Origin: Bactericera cockerelli
Taxonomy: Eukaryota > Arthropoda > Insecta > Hemiptera > Triozidae
Length of the DNA stretch: 64,000 nt
Assembly: GCA_024516035.1 (NCBI GenBank)
Contig: CM044959.1
Location: 32,001,234 to 32,065,233 of the forward strand
Direction of reading: 5' to 3'
Positions 41,671-54,093 of the stretch are shown here, piece after piece. The number at the start of each line of letters is the position of its first letter. Within the stretch, counting starts at the first letter, position 1. The notes under the pieces were generated by a model that did no database searches, was not told where the DNA came from, and saw only the letters and a list, made by a program, of their open reading frames with translations. The translations under genes were made by a program, and so were the position numbers.

Positions 41671-44555
41671 AATTAATGATTGGATACGCCGCGCCGTCCG
41701 ATTGATATGGACAAGATTTAGGTGCTAAGTTTTTGAAATAACTTAGTTAATTTGTAATATCATTGGCAATTTTATTGTATTCTTCGAAAAAATACACAGA
41801 GAGTGAAAAAATAAAACCAACTATGTAGAAATGGATCCTAATTAGGACGATAGAAAGACGACGGGAGGAAAATTCTTTTCAAGGAAAGAAAGAAGACCAA
41901 CAGGAAGATATGTTGGAACTCAGAACGGTAAACCTTGACCTCTGGTACTAGAACAAAGACCTGTATGAATTTGAGAATAATGAGTGAAACTGCAAGCCAG
42001 GGTACGTAATAATTACGGCTAATTAAAAAATACCAAGTTCATGAGATTAACAAAAACTCTTGCAACGGTGAATGTGAGATTACACTTGACCACTTGATGC
42101 ACGATTAGCTCCATAGTGTTCCGTTCTGACACACAATGCACCATTACTCCAAGCATATGAACCTAGACCTAAATAAAGTCCACCTCATCAACGGGAACTG
42201 TGAGGCCAACTTGTTTCCTAACACATCATTTAGGTGCTTCCATTTATAGAATAGATCGATTAGGCACAAGATGGCATTCATTTGTTCAAACCAGACAGAT
42301 TGATGTTATCAGTTTTGATATTGATAGCATATTACCATAATACAGGTAGTTGATTAGTGATTACAAATTAGGAATGCTTAACAAGATGACTTTGAATAGA
42401 AAACAAACAGCAAGGCAAGTTAGGACATCGTTTTATTCCTCAAAGGCCAACCAGATGACCAAGTTGAATATTTGAGATGAGCAAGTTGAATATGAACTCG
42501 TAAATAATTAGATCTCCATGTTGGTTTAAAGATGATTAACCACGGTCAAACAATTGAAAGAAGAGATGCTATTCAATAAAGAAAATGCTTTTCTGTGATG
42601 GAATAAAATCATAGTAATAAAAAATAGAAATTACGTAAGTCAGCGGTCAAACTTTTTAGAAAGAAATTACAAATACCCAAAATGGTTCTTAGGTGAAGTT
42701 GGGTTTTATTTATTTCTTGGGTCTTAAGTGCTAAAATGAACTTATTTAATTTTTAGGTTGATTGAAACCCCTAACCCCCAAAGTATATCTTTTTCAAGCA
42801 AAAATGAGATAAATCCAGATATTCAAGATATTATATTTCTATCTGTTGAGGGATAAACATATCAGCCACTAAATGTCACTGAAACATTTTTAAAAAATAC
42901 TTGAATACTTGAAATAGCAATTGATTTTTTGTAGATTAATAAATGAAAGTTGATTCGTCATAACTGAGGATTAAATTCGTCACCTGATAAAAAATGTGAC
43001 TTTCGAATAGGTATCAGAAATTTAATCTCATCTAACAAGAATCAATCCGTCATATCAACCATACTTGTCGTGAATCGCTTTCATATAACATCGCCATCAT
43101 GGTTAAATAATTTACATACACCAAGGTAATACAACTTACACATGGAAAAGAATCTGATAACGAAAGAACAATCAATTTTTGATACCAGGATGGATTAAAG
43201 AAATGTGGGCTAGGCCTTAGAACTCACAAACCAGCAGTATGTGGAATTCTTCGAAAGGTTGCACAAGGCGTTTGGCCTATCACCCGGGCACAAAGAAAAT
43301 AATTACTGAGTACACACGGATCTGATAATGGCATGTTATTGATTGAGTCAGGAGATAAGTCAAGATACATGTGATTTACAATGTGTGAGGTTCTATGATA
43401 GCAAAATCACAACTTTGATTCGTTCAATAAACATTATTGAGTACCGATTTATATCTCTCTAACAGGGTCAGCAGTTGATAGATTGTAGGTATTGAACATA
43501 TTGGAATCGAGTGCGGGGGAGCTAATAGAGATGAGATAAAGAAAATGCCTTTACCTTTTTTAAGCTAGACTTTAACCTTCGTATCAAAAGTTTTTTATAT
43601 CTTGAACTTAGATTTTCGGTTTTATTAAAACATTGATACATTTCTGAAGCAAAAATTAAATGCAGATCCTTTAAAAAACCCCCCATGGCATGGTAGTAGA
43701 GTAAGTTCAATTACGGTAATACATAACCAGCACCACACGTACAATGGTTTGCATCCACATGTCACACGCCTACGTAATTAGTACAATCATACATTCGTCC
43801 CGGCCACGGACATGTAATAGAAGCACAGATTTAAAGTTAAAGGTATGCTTCAAGTTGTAACTCCAGTGCTCACGTCAGTTCAAATACAACGGGAAACGAA
43901 TTCATCATGTAACACAGCATCACGTTATGCCTATGGGTAGTATGTGTGATGTCCACGATAGTATCAAGTATGCTACAGCCACAAATCATAACATGGTAGT
44001 ATAGTCATCAGGCCATCACCATCAACCCATAACACAGAAATACAGAATGCCCAACACCCTCGGATCTCAAAGTTCACAACAACCAGAGCGGACATAAAGC
44101 TCGCATTCATTCCTCAACATCTCATTATCGCTTTGATTCAAATATATGATAATCCAATCATACAGAATCTCCTGAGAACTGCCATGTGTGAATTATAGCG
44201 CTCCAAATACCAGACACTCCAGCTTTGCACTTCACAGAGTTAAGAGGATCAGAAGTGATATACTCACGCACTCTTGGGATACAAATCGGATTGACCTTTA
44301 GGAGAGATCAAATTCCGGAGGTGCTTTTTGTGTGGTCCACTAATATCTTCCAAAATAGAAGAGGACCACAAATTCGGAAGAGAACTTCTCATATCTTACA
44401 AAGCAAACTTCCAAGAGACTATTGTGTTTTCTCTTTAGAATGTTGCAAGGCCGAATGCCGGGCATAGGTAATTTTATTAAAATTAAAAAGACAATATTTA
44501 CAATTCGTAATGCAGTTTCAAGTATTTCCTGCACAGTGACCGTCTGCACAAGATT
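41671..44555. other. AT-rich noncoding DNA, A/C-skewed
   Basis: No credible exon or element. 43.7-44.2 kb is notably A/C-rich on the + strand. Confidence 0.45.
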
Positions 44556-44558
44556 AAG

Positions 44559-44845
44559 AAACTTGACTTAAAGCCAGCGTCGATGGCATGTTGAATACAC
44601 CGGTTCCCTTCAGAACACCGAAGTTAAGCGACATCCAGCGAGGTTAAGACTTGGATGGGTGACCATTCAAATTCTAATTCTCGTGACGCTGGCTTTTCCC
44701 GGCCCCACTCAGGCTGGGTGAGGTCAATGTGAGTAGCAGGTTTGTGAGTTTCCTGCGAATGGAGGGTAAAACCCCCGTCGTGATATGACCATGGCAGTTG
44801 AAAGCGACGTTAAACCCCACTTAAAAAAAAAAAAAACTTGACTTA
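44559..44845 (+). mobile_element. 5S-rRNA-derived SINE (SINE3 type) with intact 12-bp TSD
   Basis: AAACTTGACTTA at 44,559-44,570 is repeated exactly at 44,834-44,845. The body (44,571-44,833) opens with a 5S-like head: TTGAATACACCGGTTCCC, CACCGAAGTTAAGCGACATC and ACTTGGATGGGTGACCATTC. These match the internal promoter and core of eukaryotic 5S rRNA. A body with GAGTAGCAGGTTTGTGAG and a poly-A tail follow. Intact duplications and the tail indicate recent retroposition. Confidence 0.92.
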
Positions 44846-47500
44846 TGTTTATTTTACTTAGATCGTACTTTAAGTACTTTGCGATGATTTACTATTTAGG
44901 TAAAGATCTTCCGCTTGAAGAAATTTATAGGTGAGAAATGCATAGCATCGGATGTTAGAGCATCGTGTGAAATGATTATACAGTTATGAGGACATGAATT
45001 GTTGAAACAGCAAACATGTCTTATTGAATAGTGCACAAAGCACAAATAAAACACAACTTACAATGGATGCAATTGAACTTGTAGAGAAAGATGGCGCCCA
45101 GGTGAAAAAAGCTCATTTAAACAATGCCTAGAACCGAAATTTTAATGTTATTTTTAAGTCACTGAACCATTCAAACAACAACAATTCACTTTTCTCATTT
45201 TTTCCCATACAGAAATTTTCCCTTGATATCTTATTCGACTTGCATGGATCAAGCTAATAGTTTTTCAAGGCGTTCTTCATAAAACGATACGAACAACTCT
45301 GGCCAAGAAAGGCAAGCCTCAGTACAATGGGCAGGAGAAACAATAGACACAGAGGACAGAGATCAGTTATGGGAATCGAGCGGCGACCAGTTGCTCCGAT
45401 TCCGCTGAGACACATAAACCAGAACCCGCTGTCAGTCCAATAAGGAGCGACGCGAGTTATGAGGCTAATGTTCGTGTCAAGAGGAACGGGTTTCTTGAGA
45501 ATGGACAAGGGAGGACCAGGCATATAGGAAGCATCTACTGGACGTGTGAAGCTCGAGATGAAATGAATGGATGTGATTTTGAAACTGGAAGTGGAATCTG
45601 AGAGACTTTTCGATTATTTCGTGACGGTAAAGTAGGTAAGTACTTACTTTCGGCAATTCCTATCTCGGATACTAAATGTCATGTTGAAATGAATTCTGAG
45701 AATTAAGAATTTTTTTACGGATTAAATAATCATAAAAATGATAGCGAAAATGAAACCCTACTTATGTATACCAACCCCCATAGTACTTCATTACTTACGA
45801 AGTCGTCATCTAAATCAACTACCAGAGCTCTGAGCAACACACTGGTCTTACCTGTAACATAATAAAGTAAACAATAAAGTAATATTAGTCAAAGGAATAC
45901 AATAAAGTAATATTAGTAATAATAATAAAGTAATATTAGTCAAAGGAATACAAGAGACAAAACTTGTAACATGACGAACTTATTCCATTGAATGATCAAT
46001 AATCTGATTCACCACAACATTTCAAGTATATCAACAACAATAAAAAATCATGATGCAAAAGATTGCATTTCATTTTTTTCTTATATTTTTTTGGCAACTT
46101 ATTAGGTGTATGATGAATGACATAAAGCTGAAATTACGACGTGAAGTATTTAACAAAAATCATTGGTTAGTAAACTTGTAATTATTGGACATAAAAAAAT
46201 CAAAAACCCATCTCTTATTTGCGAAATATTTGATTTCTAGGTTTAGTCATGATTGGATGATTTTAAAGTTTACGAGGAGAGTAACTTGGTCGAACATCAA
46301 AATGATTATCAATATGTAAGATGAAGAACTTAAATTTCATATTGTGTTACATTCGCAAATTCCATTCAATGAAACATCAGTAGACTATTTTTTCTTTGAC
46401 TTTTTTTAATCAGAAATAATTGAGTTATAAAATAAAACCCTTTCTAAAATTTCTAAAAATAATATACGTGGATGATCAGGTGGACTTCAAAATATTGTTC
46501 AATCTACGTAGTGATCATTGGTATCAGATAGTAATATTGATGACAAAACGTCTACAACTTAAAAATTAAATACGTAATTTAAAATTATTTTGCACATACC
46601 TGAGTTCAAAACCTAAATTTATCTCGTGCTTGGTAAATTTTGGTGAGAATGTCTTGTTATAATTTAATAGTCACATTTATGCTACAAATTCAAGTTACTA
46701 GGTGAACTTGTCTTGTCTGACAATCAAATTCAGATAAATTCTAGTCTTAAAAAATGCGGTTTTAACAGCTTCCTTCTTAAGATAGCGAGCGAAGATACCA
46801 AAGGAGGATCAGGAAGACATAATGGCCCGAGGAAGGGGAAATCTTCTGTTTACTTCGGGCAGGATTGCATAAAAATTCCACACCACAAGATGGACTTATG
46901 TATATTGGGAGATTGGGACAGCAACCTCTGCCATTTCAAAATTTGTCGGCTTTTTCAGCCTCACAAAGAGGAGGATGTTCGTATACTTTATATTATAGAT
47001 ATTATTTTATAAGGTATAATTATGATAAAAACTTGGCCAATGGTTGAGCTCCATGCAAAGTAGCTTGCTGAAGATGTTTAGAACTCAAGATGTTGGATAA
47101 CAGAGTAATATTCAGCAAATAAAATTCATCAGTATGACAGAGAAACAGTATGGATCACACCAATCTAATAAATGTGTCATTTACCTACCTAATAGTTATT
47201 CCATCTTTTCTTTGAACCGACTGAAAACGCTTTACAAAAACCTTATTTTTTCTTATATCTCAAAAACGTTAGGAAAAGAAATCACTAATAAATTAGTATC
47301 ATTATAATTATTTTAATTGGATTTCCCTTAGATATGAATATTTTTAAAAATCTTTCAATAATAAAATTAAAATTATTTTAATTTAGCTTAGGAACAAACA
47401 AAAAACGTCACTCCAAGCGATGAACTTGGAACTAATTAAAAATGCTCGGCGTCAAATCGGCAAGATTCATAAACCTTAACTATGCTGTAAATTGACCACA
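44846..47500. other. AT-rich noncoding DNA with one GC-richer patch
   Basis: A GC-richer patch at 45,240-45,545 is open on the minus strand for 89 codons but shows no domain. At 45,799-45,851 the minus strand has a possible 53-nt exon (finding below). 45,863-45,955 contains local duplications of AATAAAGTAATATTAGTC. Confidence 0.4.
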
Positions 47501-47509
47501 TCCGAAACG

Positions 47510-47640
47510 GAAAAACATACTAAGAAAAAGACACAAGTCCTGGATTCGAGCCCACAACCCCCGGCTGAGGCGTCGAAACATACGAACCACAAGGATGGGG
47601 ATAGAAATCAAGGTCAAGTGCGGAGAAATGAATGCCAAGG
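47510..47640 (-). mobile_element. Possible tRNA-derived SINE head
   Basis: On the minus strand: GTGGTTCGTATGTTTCGACG, CCTCAGCCGGGGGTTGTGG and GCTCGAATCCAGG resemble A box, anticodon arm and B box. Diverged. Confidence 0.35.
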
Positions 47641-48943
47641 TTGTAGCGTAAAGTTTATCATGTGGTCGTACGGTTGCCAATTTCATACAAGTAGATATTT
47701 CAAGTATCAAAAGTAGGACGATCGAGTCTAAGACATGGCTTGGGAGCCCAAGATACCGATTAGAATATAAATAACCTCATTATATTACATAGATAATATA
47801 CGTTCTCGTATATTAGAATATGAAACAAGAATAGTATATTGCACAGATATACACGTGGTCCAGTGTGGTATATGTGCGAGGAACTTTCTTCAGAGACCTG
47901 TGTTCCTGTGTAGTGTTGTTATATTGGACATTCTGATTCCACTCGAAAGTGAGGCTCAAGAATTTTGAATACTATGATTCACGAATCATATGCTTGAATG
48001 ATTCTGAATCATTTTTGAAATTGACGAGAAATAGTGAACCGATTTAAGAATAGCAAAATTGGAATCAGCACTCTTTCTCTTCCAGAATGCCTGAGAATGC
48101 CAAAGGCATTATCACAACCCTTGATCAGGCTTTGTTTATATTTATTTCTCAAATTGTTACCATGTTCATTGTATATAAAAGGAGGTAAATAAAGCTTGAA
48201 CCAACTGTTTATAAAATATATACGAGTATATACATTTATACAATACAATATTAAAGAACTACGAGAAAATCGAATAGAAAAAGGTGATGTCCAGGAGTTC
48301 AGAGAACTTCTAGTACGATAAATGCACTCTCTGTAGGTACAGAGATATTCTTTTCGATGATAAATAATATTGGTACATCTAGTGATTGCTTACATACCTA
48401 AAGGTAAGGTTTGAATTTGTATCTTTACGGGTTTTGTATCTTTACGGGCGGAAGTTTCTAGCAGACTATCTCTCTCGGTTTTGTCATTCTTCCTTTTCGG
48501 ATTCATTTGACTTGAAGTTGAAAAACTTGAAAAATCCCTCTATCGAAATTGAGGTCCCAGTAATCATTATGTCCCTAATAGAACCACTGCTACGAAATAT
48601 TAATTTCTAGTGTGTGCATGTGAATAAGTCAAAGTTGTGTCCAACACGGAACACAGGAAACTGAAGTTAGCAAGGTGGGAAGAGAAGGAGATATAAACAA
48701 ACTCTGCAATGAACATAGCTGACACCATCATAAATTGTCCGCTCATAACCATAGGTCTAGTGCTCGTTACTCAATAGAAAGGTCACCCATTCAATTCATT
48801 GCCACCCCCACACGCTTTCAACTTGGTGCTCGGTAACAATGGACTTCATGCTTCATTTGATATCAGCAATGTGAACACAACTGATCTTCAAGTGCAAGAA
48901 TCGCGTGAAATATCTTTCTGGGTTTCACAAGTCCACCAGTGTC

Positions 48944-49005
48944 AAGAGCTGAGTGGTTATCGCAGTGGACTCTGGATCAGGTGGTTGGTGTTCGAGTCTT
49001 AGCTA
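48944..49005 (+). mobile_element. Possible tRNA-derived SINE head
   Basis: AGCTGAGTGGTTATCGCAGT, then GGACTCTGGATCAGG and GGTGTTCGAGTCT are in A-box to B-box order. No body is recognised. Confidence 0.4.
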
Positions 49006-49353
49006 TATATAAAATATAAGCAAAGTTAGTACGGGAACTACTCCTGCGATAAAACAAATTCGGGTTTAACAAACATTGCTTGTGTTTGTACTAGGATAGA
49101 ATCGAAAGCGCGACCTAGGGTTTGAGAGATGGCATAAGCACTACTTACTCTTAGGTACATATCTAATCTGAATTATATCCTCTATGTTGGACTCGTATAG
49201 GTATACATTGTATACAATATGACCCTATTTGTGAATGGATATTACTGTATCGTGTGTATCTCTGTAATGGTAATACATCAGAAACTTAAATTCCTCTTGG
49301 TGTATAAATGTGCAATATGAAAGGATTTTTATAAATTTTAAAGTAGGATTCTC

Positions 49354-49553
49354 ATAATGGCTGGGGGACTATAAACAGGAGTAGACCAGTAGTCTGGCTG
49401 GGGGACTATAAACAGGGAGTAGACCAGCATTGCCTTGGTTCTGGGGGCCCTTGTCAATTAATAGCCTCCTTGTAAAGACATTGGTAGAAGTGATGAGTCA
49501 TTCCTCCACTGTCTGGCTACCATCGTCACGATGACGCCACCCTATGATGAATG
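49354..49553 (+). mobile_element. Tail-less retroposon, copy 2, with 14-bp target duplication
   Basis: AAAGTAGGATTCTC (49,340-49,353) and AAAGTAGGCTTCTC (49,554-49,567) flank the body with one mismatch. The body has two tandem copies of GGCTGGGGGACTATAAACAG followed by GAGTAGACCAG, and a hairpin CATCGT-CACGATG near its end. It matches the 22,770-22,955 element inverted. Confidence 0.75.
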
Positions 49554-49995
49554 AAAGTAGGCTTCTCCTAGTGGAAATAATCCACACACACAGATATAAG
49601 TACTTCACTGTCATCTAACTCTTGTGAAACGACACAAGGGGGACTTGAACTACCGCCCTGAGTCATAGCAAATTTCAGACCTAAATTTTCCATTCACCAC
49701 TCATTGTTGTTATTCGGCACTTTTTGTTCCCGAGGAATTTTAATAGCTGGCATTAACTTCATGAACGTGCCACTGCCACGCCGCGTTAACCCGTGACTGC
49801 GAGGTGTCATTCACTGTTTTGATAGCTATTATCAGGCTGAACCAGGGTTTCCAAACACGTAGCTGAGTATGAGTGTTGCACAGAGAAATCATTCCTGTGA
49901 GTGGTGAGAGACAAACTACAATTTACATAAATATAGACTCTATTTTCGTACACTAAATAAAAACCAAATTCAAGTAAAAGAAAGGTCTTTTATAA

Positions 49996-50333
49996 TAATA
50001 ATAATAGGAAATCTTATAAGGGCAAAGCTTTATAAGTAAAGCTATTAAGCCCAGAATTTTAACACCTTTTTGAATGTAGCACATAGAATCACATATGAGT
50101 AAAACTTTACTGTACGTCAAAGGATTGTTAGTCATGAGTGTCATGTTTTGGAACCACTCACTAAGAGGCTGAGGAAATAATTTATCGCTTTCTTTTGTTC
50201 CTAGCAGAGTTCTGTCATAGTATGGCATACAGACGTCATGCCATGAGATACCTGATGGCATGCTAATCACAGAGGTGCCAAGATTTCTCATGTGTATTAT
50301 TATCTTGGTGACAGGCTGGGTGAGGTCTGGCAA
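49996..50333 (-). mobile_element. Possible LINE 3' remnant with (TTA)n tail
   Basis: A minus-strand open frame containing LFPQPLSEWFQNMTLM ends in a short 3' region and (TTA)n, as in 3' ends of non-LTR retrotransposons. The resemblance to the C-terminal 'W..LP' region after reverse transcriptase is weak. Confidence 0.3.
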
Positions 50334-50339
50334 GTTGTG

Positions 50340-53300
50340 GTCCTTAGGTCACAGGGCAGATTCTAGGGCAGTGTAACGCATACTACCAGGATCCAAGATG
50401 ATGCTTTTTATTTAACCTTTGATATCCAGGAAAATGATTTTATTTTTTGGTTCGGAGGATATAAAAATGAAAAATAATGTAAACTTCTAACTCTATCAAG
50501 GTGGCACTAAAAATGAAGTTGTAATTAAAAGAGCGATGATATTTTACTCGAAGACGTCGAAGGATAAATAACTTTAGTACATAAATGTATTAGGAAGTAA
50601 ATCAAGTCATTCGAAAGATAACAGTTACATTGATTTGTTACACTACGAGCTAGTATTATGTTTCCCACCATACAACCAAACGTTTTCTATTTGTAGATAA
50701 TATATGACTTATAAAGCTATTTCCCCGGCAAACGTTTTCTTTCATTTGTTGGTATTAGCTTTATAAAGTCCTAAGATGCAACACCCGTGACCAGGATTGC
50801 CCTGGGGAAGGCCAAACGTGACTCCTGATGCACATGAACAAGTGTATGTGTAATCATGTACATATTTGCTTTCGATACTGGGTCGTGTATAGGTCCATTT
50901 TCTTTAGGCTGACTTCGTACTTTGTATTTTGCATTGATTTATTATTTTCGTACATCTAATGGTTTGGTCTAATATTTTCTCTGTGTAAACTAGACCATTC
51001 GAACGAGGCTGAAATTTTTGGACTCCTACATTATAAATTTTTACTGTTACTCTTCCTCAAAAGATCGAAGTCGAAAAGTAAAAAAAGAATAATATAGGTT
51101 GTGCCATGACCGCGTCTTTTAACATTTTTGACCGACAAGTCTAGTTCATTGAATTATTAATGAGGTTCATCAGATAAAGCTTGACTAAAATGCATTCTCT
51201 TAATGCAAAGTAAATATGTACAAAGAAACTCGGGTTTACTTATCAAAAGAAATTTAAAAGTTCTTCAAATTTTAGACTACCTACACAATAAACTATAATC
51301 AGAACAGTGAGACAACCAATTTGCCGATGCAAATCACAAATATTATACTTATCTACCAAATTTTATCGAATGACTGAATAAAATGAAATTTAACAGATAC
51401 TAGTAGACGCTGATGCAGTTAACATCCTAATTTCTCCAAATGCATTTCAATGCAAACAGGTATGTAAACGTTCAATTACCCATGCTATACTGATGACTCT
51501 GATGAGAGTACCTACAATAATAATTCTTATCCAACTCTGAATGCTGTAACATTACCAAATAAATAGCTTTCTCCCAAATACTACCACTTGATAAAATAAA
51601 AGTAATATGTAGGAATATACCCTAGAACTTAGCAAGGTAAAAGAGAACAAGGTAGGTAATGGTAAAAGAATACAAACACTTGCAATTATTTTAAGGTTGA
51701 AAAGAGTATATAAAGCACAAGATAGCTACAGGCTTGAAAACAGATTGAAAAAAATCATCGCGATGCATTGAAAAAATCATCACGTTAAAAAAACTAGTAT
51801 TAGCGGAAAAGCAGGCAATTTTCCCATCGCATTACAACTGAAGTGCACTTAGCTAAGTACCTCACTCGCTTAGTGCATTAGGCTTTACCTTGGGTCTGGG
51901 TGCGGTGGAAATTAATGGCTTTTATCGTTTTAGAAAGGAGAAAAATGAGCTCGCGTCAGAGTTACGAGCTCACAACAAAGGTTGCAACTAGCACAAGCGG
52001 AGTGGGTACTCTGGTGATGCCAAGATCTATTCTTGGCTAAGCCGTCCGGTCGGGGCTGTTTCAATGATACTTGGAAGTTCATTAAGCGCCTGATTTATGG
52101 AGATTTATGTGTTGGTTCATATAGAAGTCAGGCTCATTTCTTGTAGTATATCGGATACTATTATAACGTACGGCTGTCAGAAGGTTTAGGAATTTAGGAT
52201 GTACAATTTAGATGTACATACATAATAATATTGTCCAAGGATATTTTTGTAAAACTTTTATTAAAAGGAGGCATTGTTCATATTACAAAATAATACATTC
52301 ACATGGCGATACACTGAATTGAAAACAAATTTGAAATAATAATTTATTGAATTAATGTAGATATTGTCAACTCAATAAGGAACAAAGCCATCATCGTTAA
52401 AATGGGTAAAGAAAAAAAAATCGTGTGGTAAGACTTGTAAAATTTCACTGCAACATGCAATCGCAGGCAATGCAATAGGTATTAACCAATGAGATGTACG
52501 TAGTTCTATAATAAGGAAAACTATGGCTATTGGCTATTGACTAATGGTAGTAATAGGATTATTAGAAGCCCCGCTATTAACATAAGAATCTTAGACGTCA
52601 ACAGAATTTTCTTCTATTTTTACCCAGGAAACCTGTCCAGTAAGGTTTCCTTGCCATCCCACTCCCACGAGCTGATGAGATTCCCATCACCACAGGGCTT
52701 GCTTGGTCTTGAGAGTCATCAGTGGATATTAGTGTCACTGTTGATGGGAACTCCCATCACACCAACAGTCTATGAAGTAGTTGCAATGAAAAATGATCAC
52801 AGAAAAACACCCAAACTCCTGAATGACCATACTAATTACTACCAGATAACAAGATGTATTATCAATTCATCATCAATGTCATCTGAATCATTCTCATGGA
52901 AGTCTTTGGTAGAGATACCCACGTCTCATGTAAGGGCCTCAATTGGCCAGTACTGTGCTTTGTCCTTTATTCATTTTAATAAAATACAATGCGTTTGAAT
53001 AACCAGAAAAAAGATAACAGTTTCCTTTATCTTTGAATAACGTACAATTCATTTGCAAGGATGGTATTACAGAGAAGTCCAAAGTATATTAACAATACAT
53101 ACTTATAATAACAACTCATCAGTCGGTAAATTGCCACAATACATAAAATCATCAAAATCACTCAGTTTTCCACTGTCAACTTTCTGTTGAATAACTCAAT
53201 GTGCTTTTTATCATCTGGTACATCGTTAGTTCAAAAGATATAATTGGCGAATACGCATGCAGTGAGATGAACTGGCAAATTTTATGCATCATCACACTAA

Positions 53301-53400
53301 CACCACATGATCAATGAGAAGATTTTTAGAGCAATTCATTAGCATCTAACAGTGGAACAACAATAATGAGTTAAAAAACACTGCCAATTATGGACACAAA
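50340..53400. other. AT-rich noncoding DNA
   Basis: Includes a 153-codon + ORF (52,537-52,998) with no domain, splice context or coding-like composition. Nothing else seen. Confidence 0.45.
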
Positions 53401-53429
53401 ACTTCCTCGTGATTGCTTCACATTGTAAA

Positions 53430-54093
53430 CACGTGCCAATTTTGAGATTTTATAGAAAATTACTTGTATCTCCAAAACGGCTCAACCGATTTTCTTCAAA
53501 TTTGTTTTATATGGTAGAATATCATTTTTTCTACATTCTAGATTCTACAAAAAATTCTGTATCGGCAAGTCGTAGTCCTTATTTTTTACTTTTTTGTCCA
53601 AAATTTCGGAATTTCTTAAATATCAGAGTTAAATTATAATTATTTTGAAAATAATATAAATAACCTTTGTAAAACAATAATATGCATATTCTTACAAAAT
53701 TTCATCGAAATCGGGTGTACCGTTCACGAGATATAAGCGTTTAAGTAAAAAGTTAGTGGTCAGGCGCATGGTCTCTTTCACCTAGAACCGCTGGTATGAA
53801 TTCGATGAATTTAAAATGGGACCATCTACAGAATATCTCCTAGATATGTGCAAAATTTCATAAAAATCGGTCGAGTAGTTTCCGAGATTTGCGCGTTACA
53901 AGGAATCGTTTTAACAGACCGACGGATCGACAGACCGACAGACCGACAGACGGACACAAAACCAAATTTACTCAGTAGGTTATGAAACGTCCAGAAATAT
54001 GAAAAAAATTGAAATCGGAGCAAAAAAATATTTTTTTTTAGAAAAACGAACACAATACTTCCGATTTCTAATATTAGAAATTTCTCGGAAGTA
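53430..54093 (+). repeat. Interspersed repeat with ACTTCCGATTTCTA end, copy 2
   Basis: Contains degenerate duplicates of AAAATTTCATxxAAATCGG, a (GACAGACC)n-like run at about 53,918-53,955, then AGGTTATGAAACGTCCAGAA, and ends ACTTCCGATTTCTAATATTA and GAAATTTCTCGGAAGT, which is self-complementary. Shared with 6228-6450 in inverse orientation. Confidence 0.6.

Noticed and set aside
44571..44690. 5S rRNA gene
   Set aside because: It keeps the 5S core but continues into a SINE body and poly-A tail with target duplications, so it is a retroposon.
45254..45523. 89-residue minus-strand ORF in a GC-richer patch
   Set aside because: Cys- and Leu-rich without domain or splice support. Kept only as an unassigned patch.
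52537..52998. 153-residue + ORF
   Set aside because: No domain, no splice partners, composition like the surrounding AT-rich DNA. Best explained by chance.
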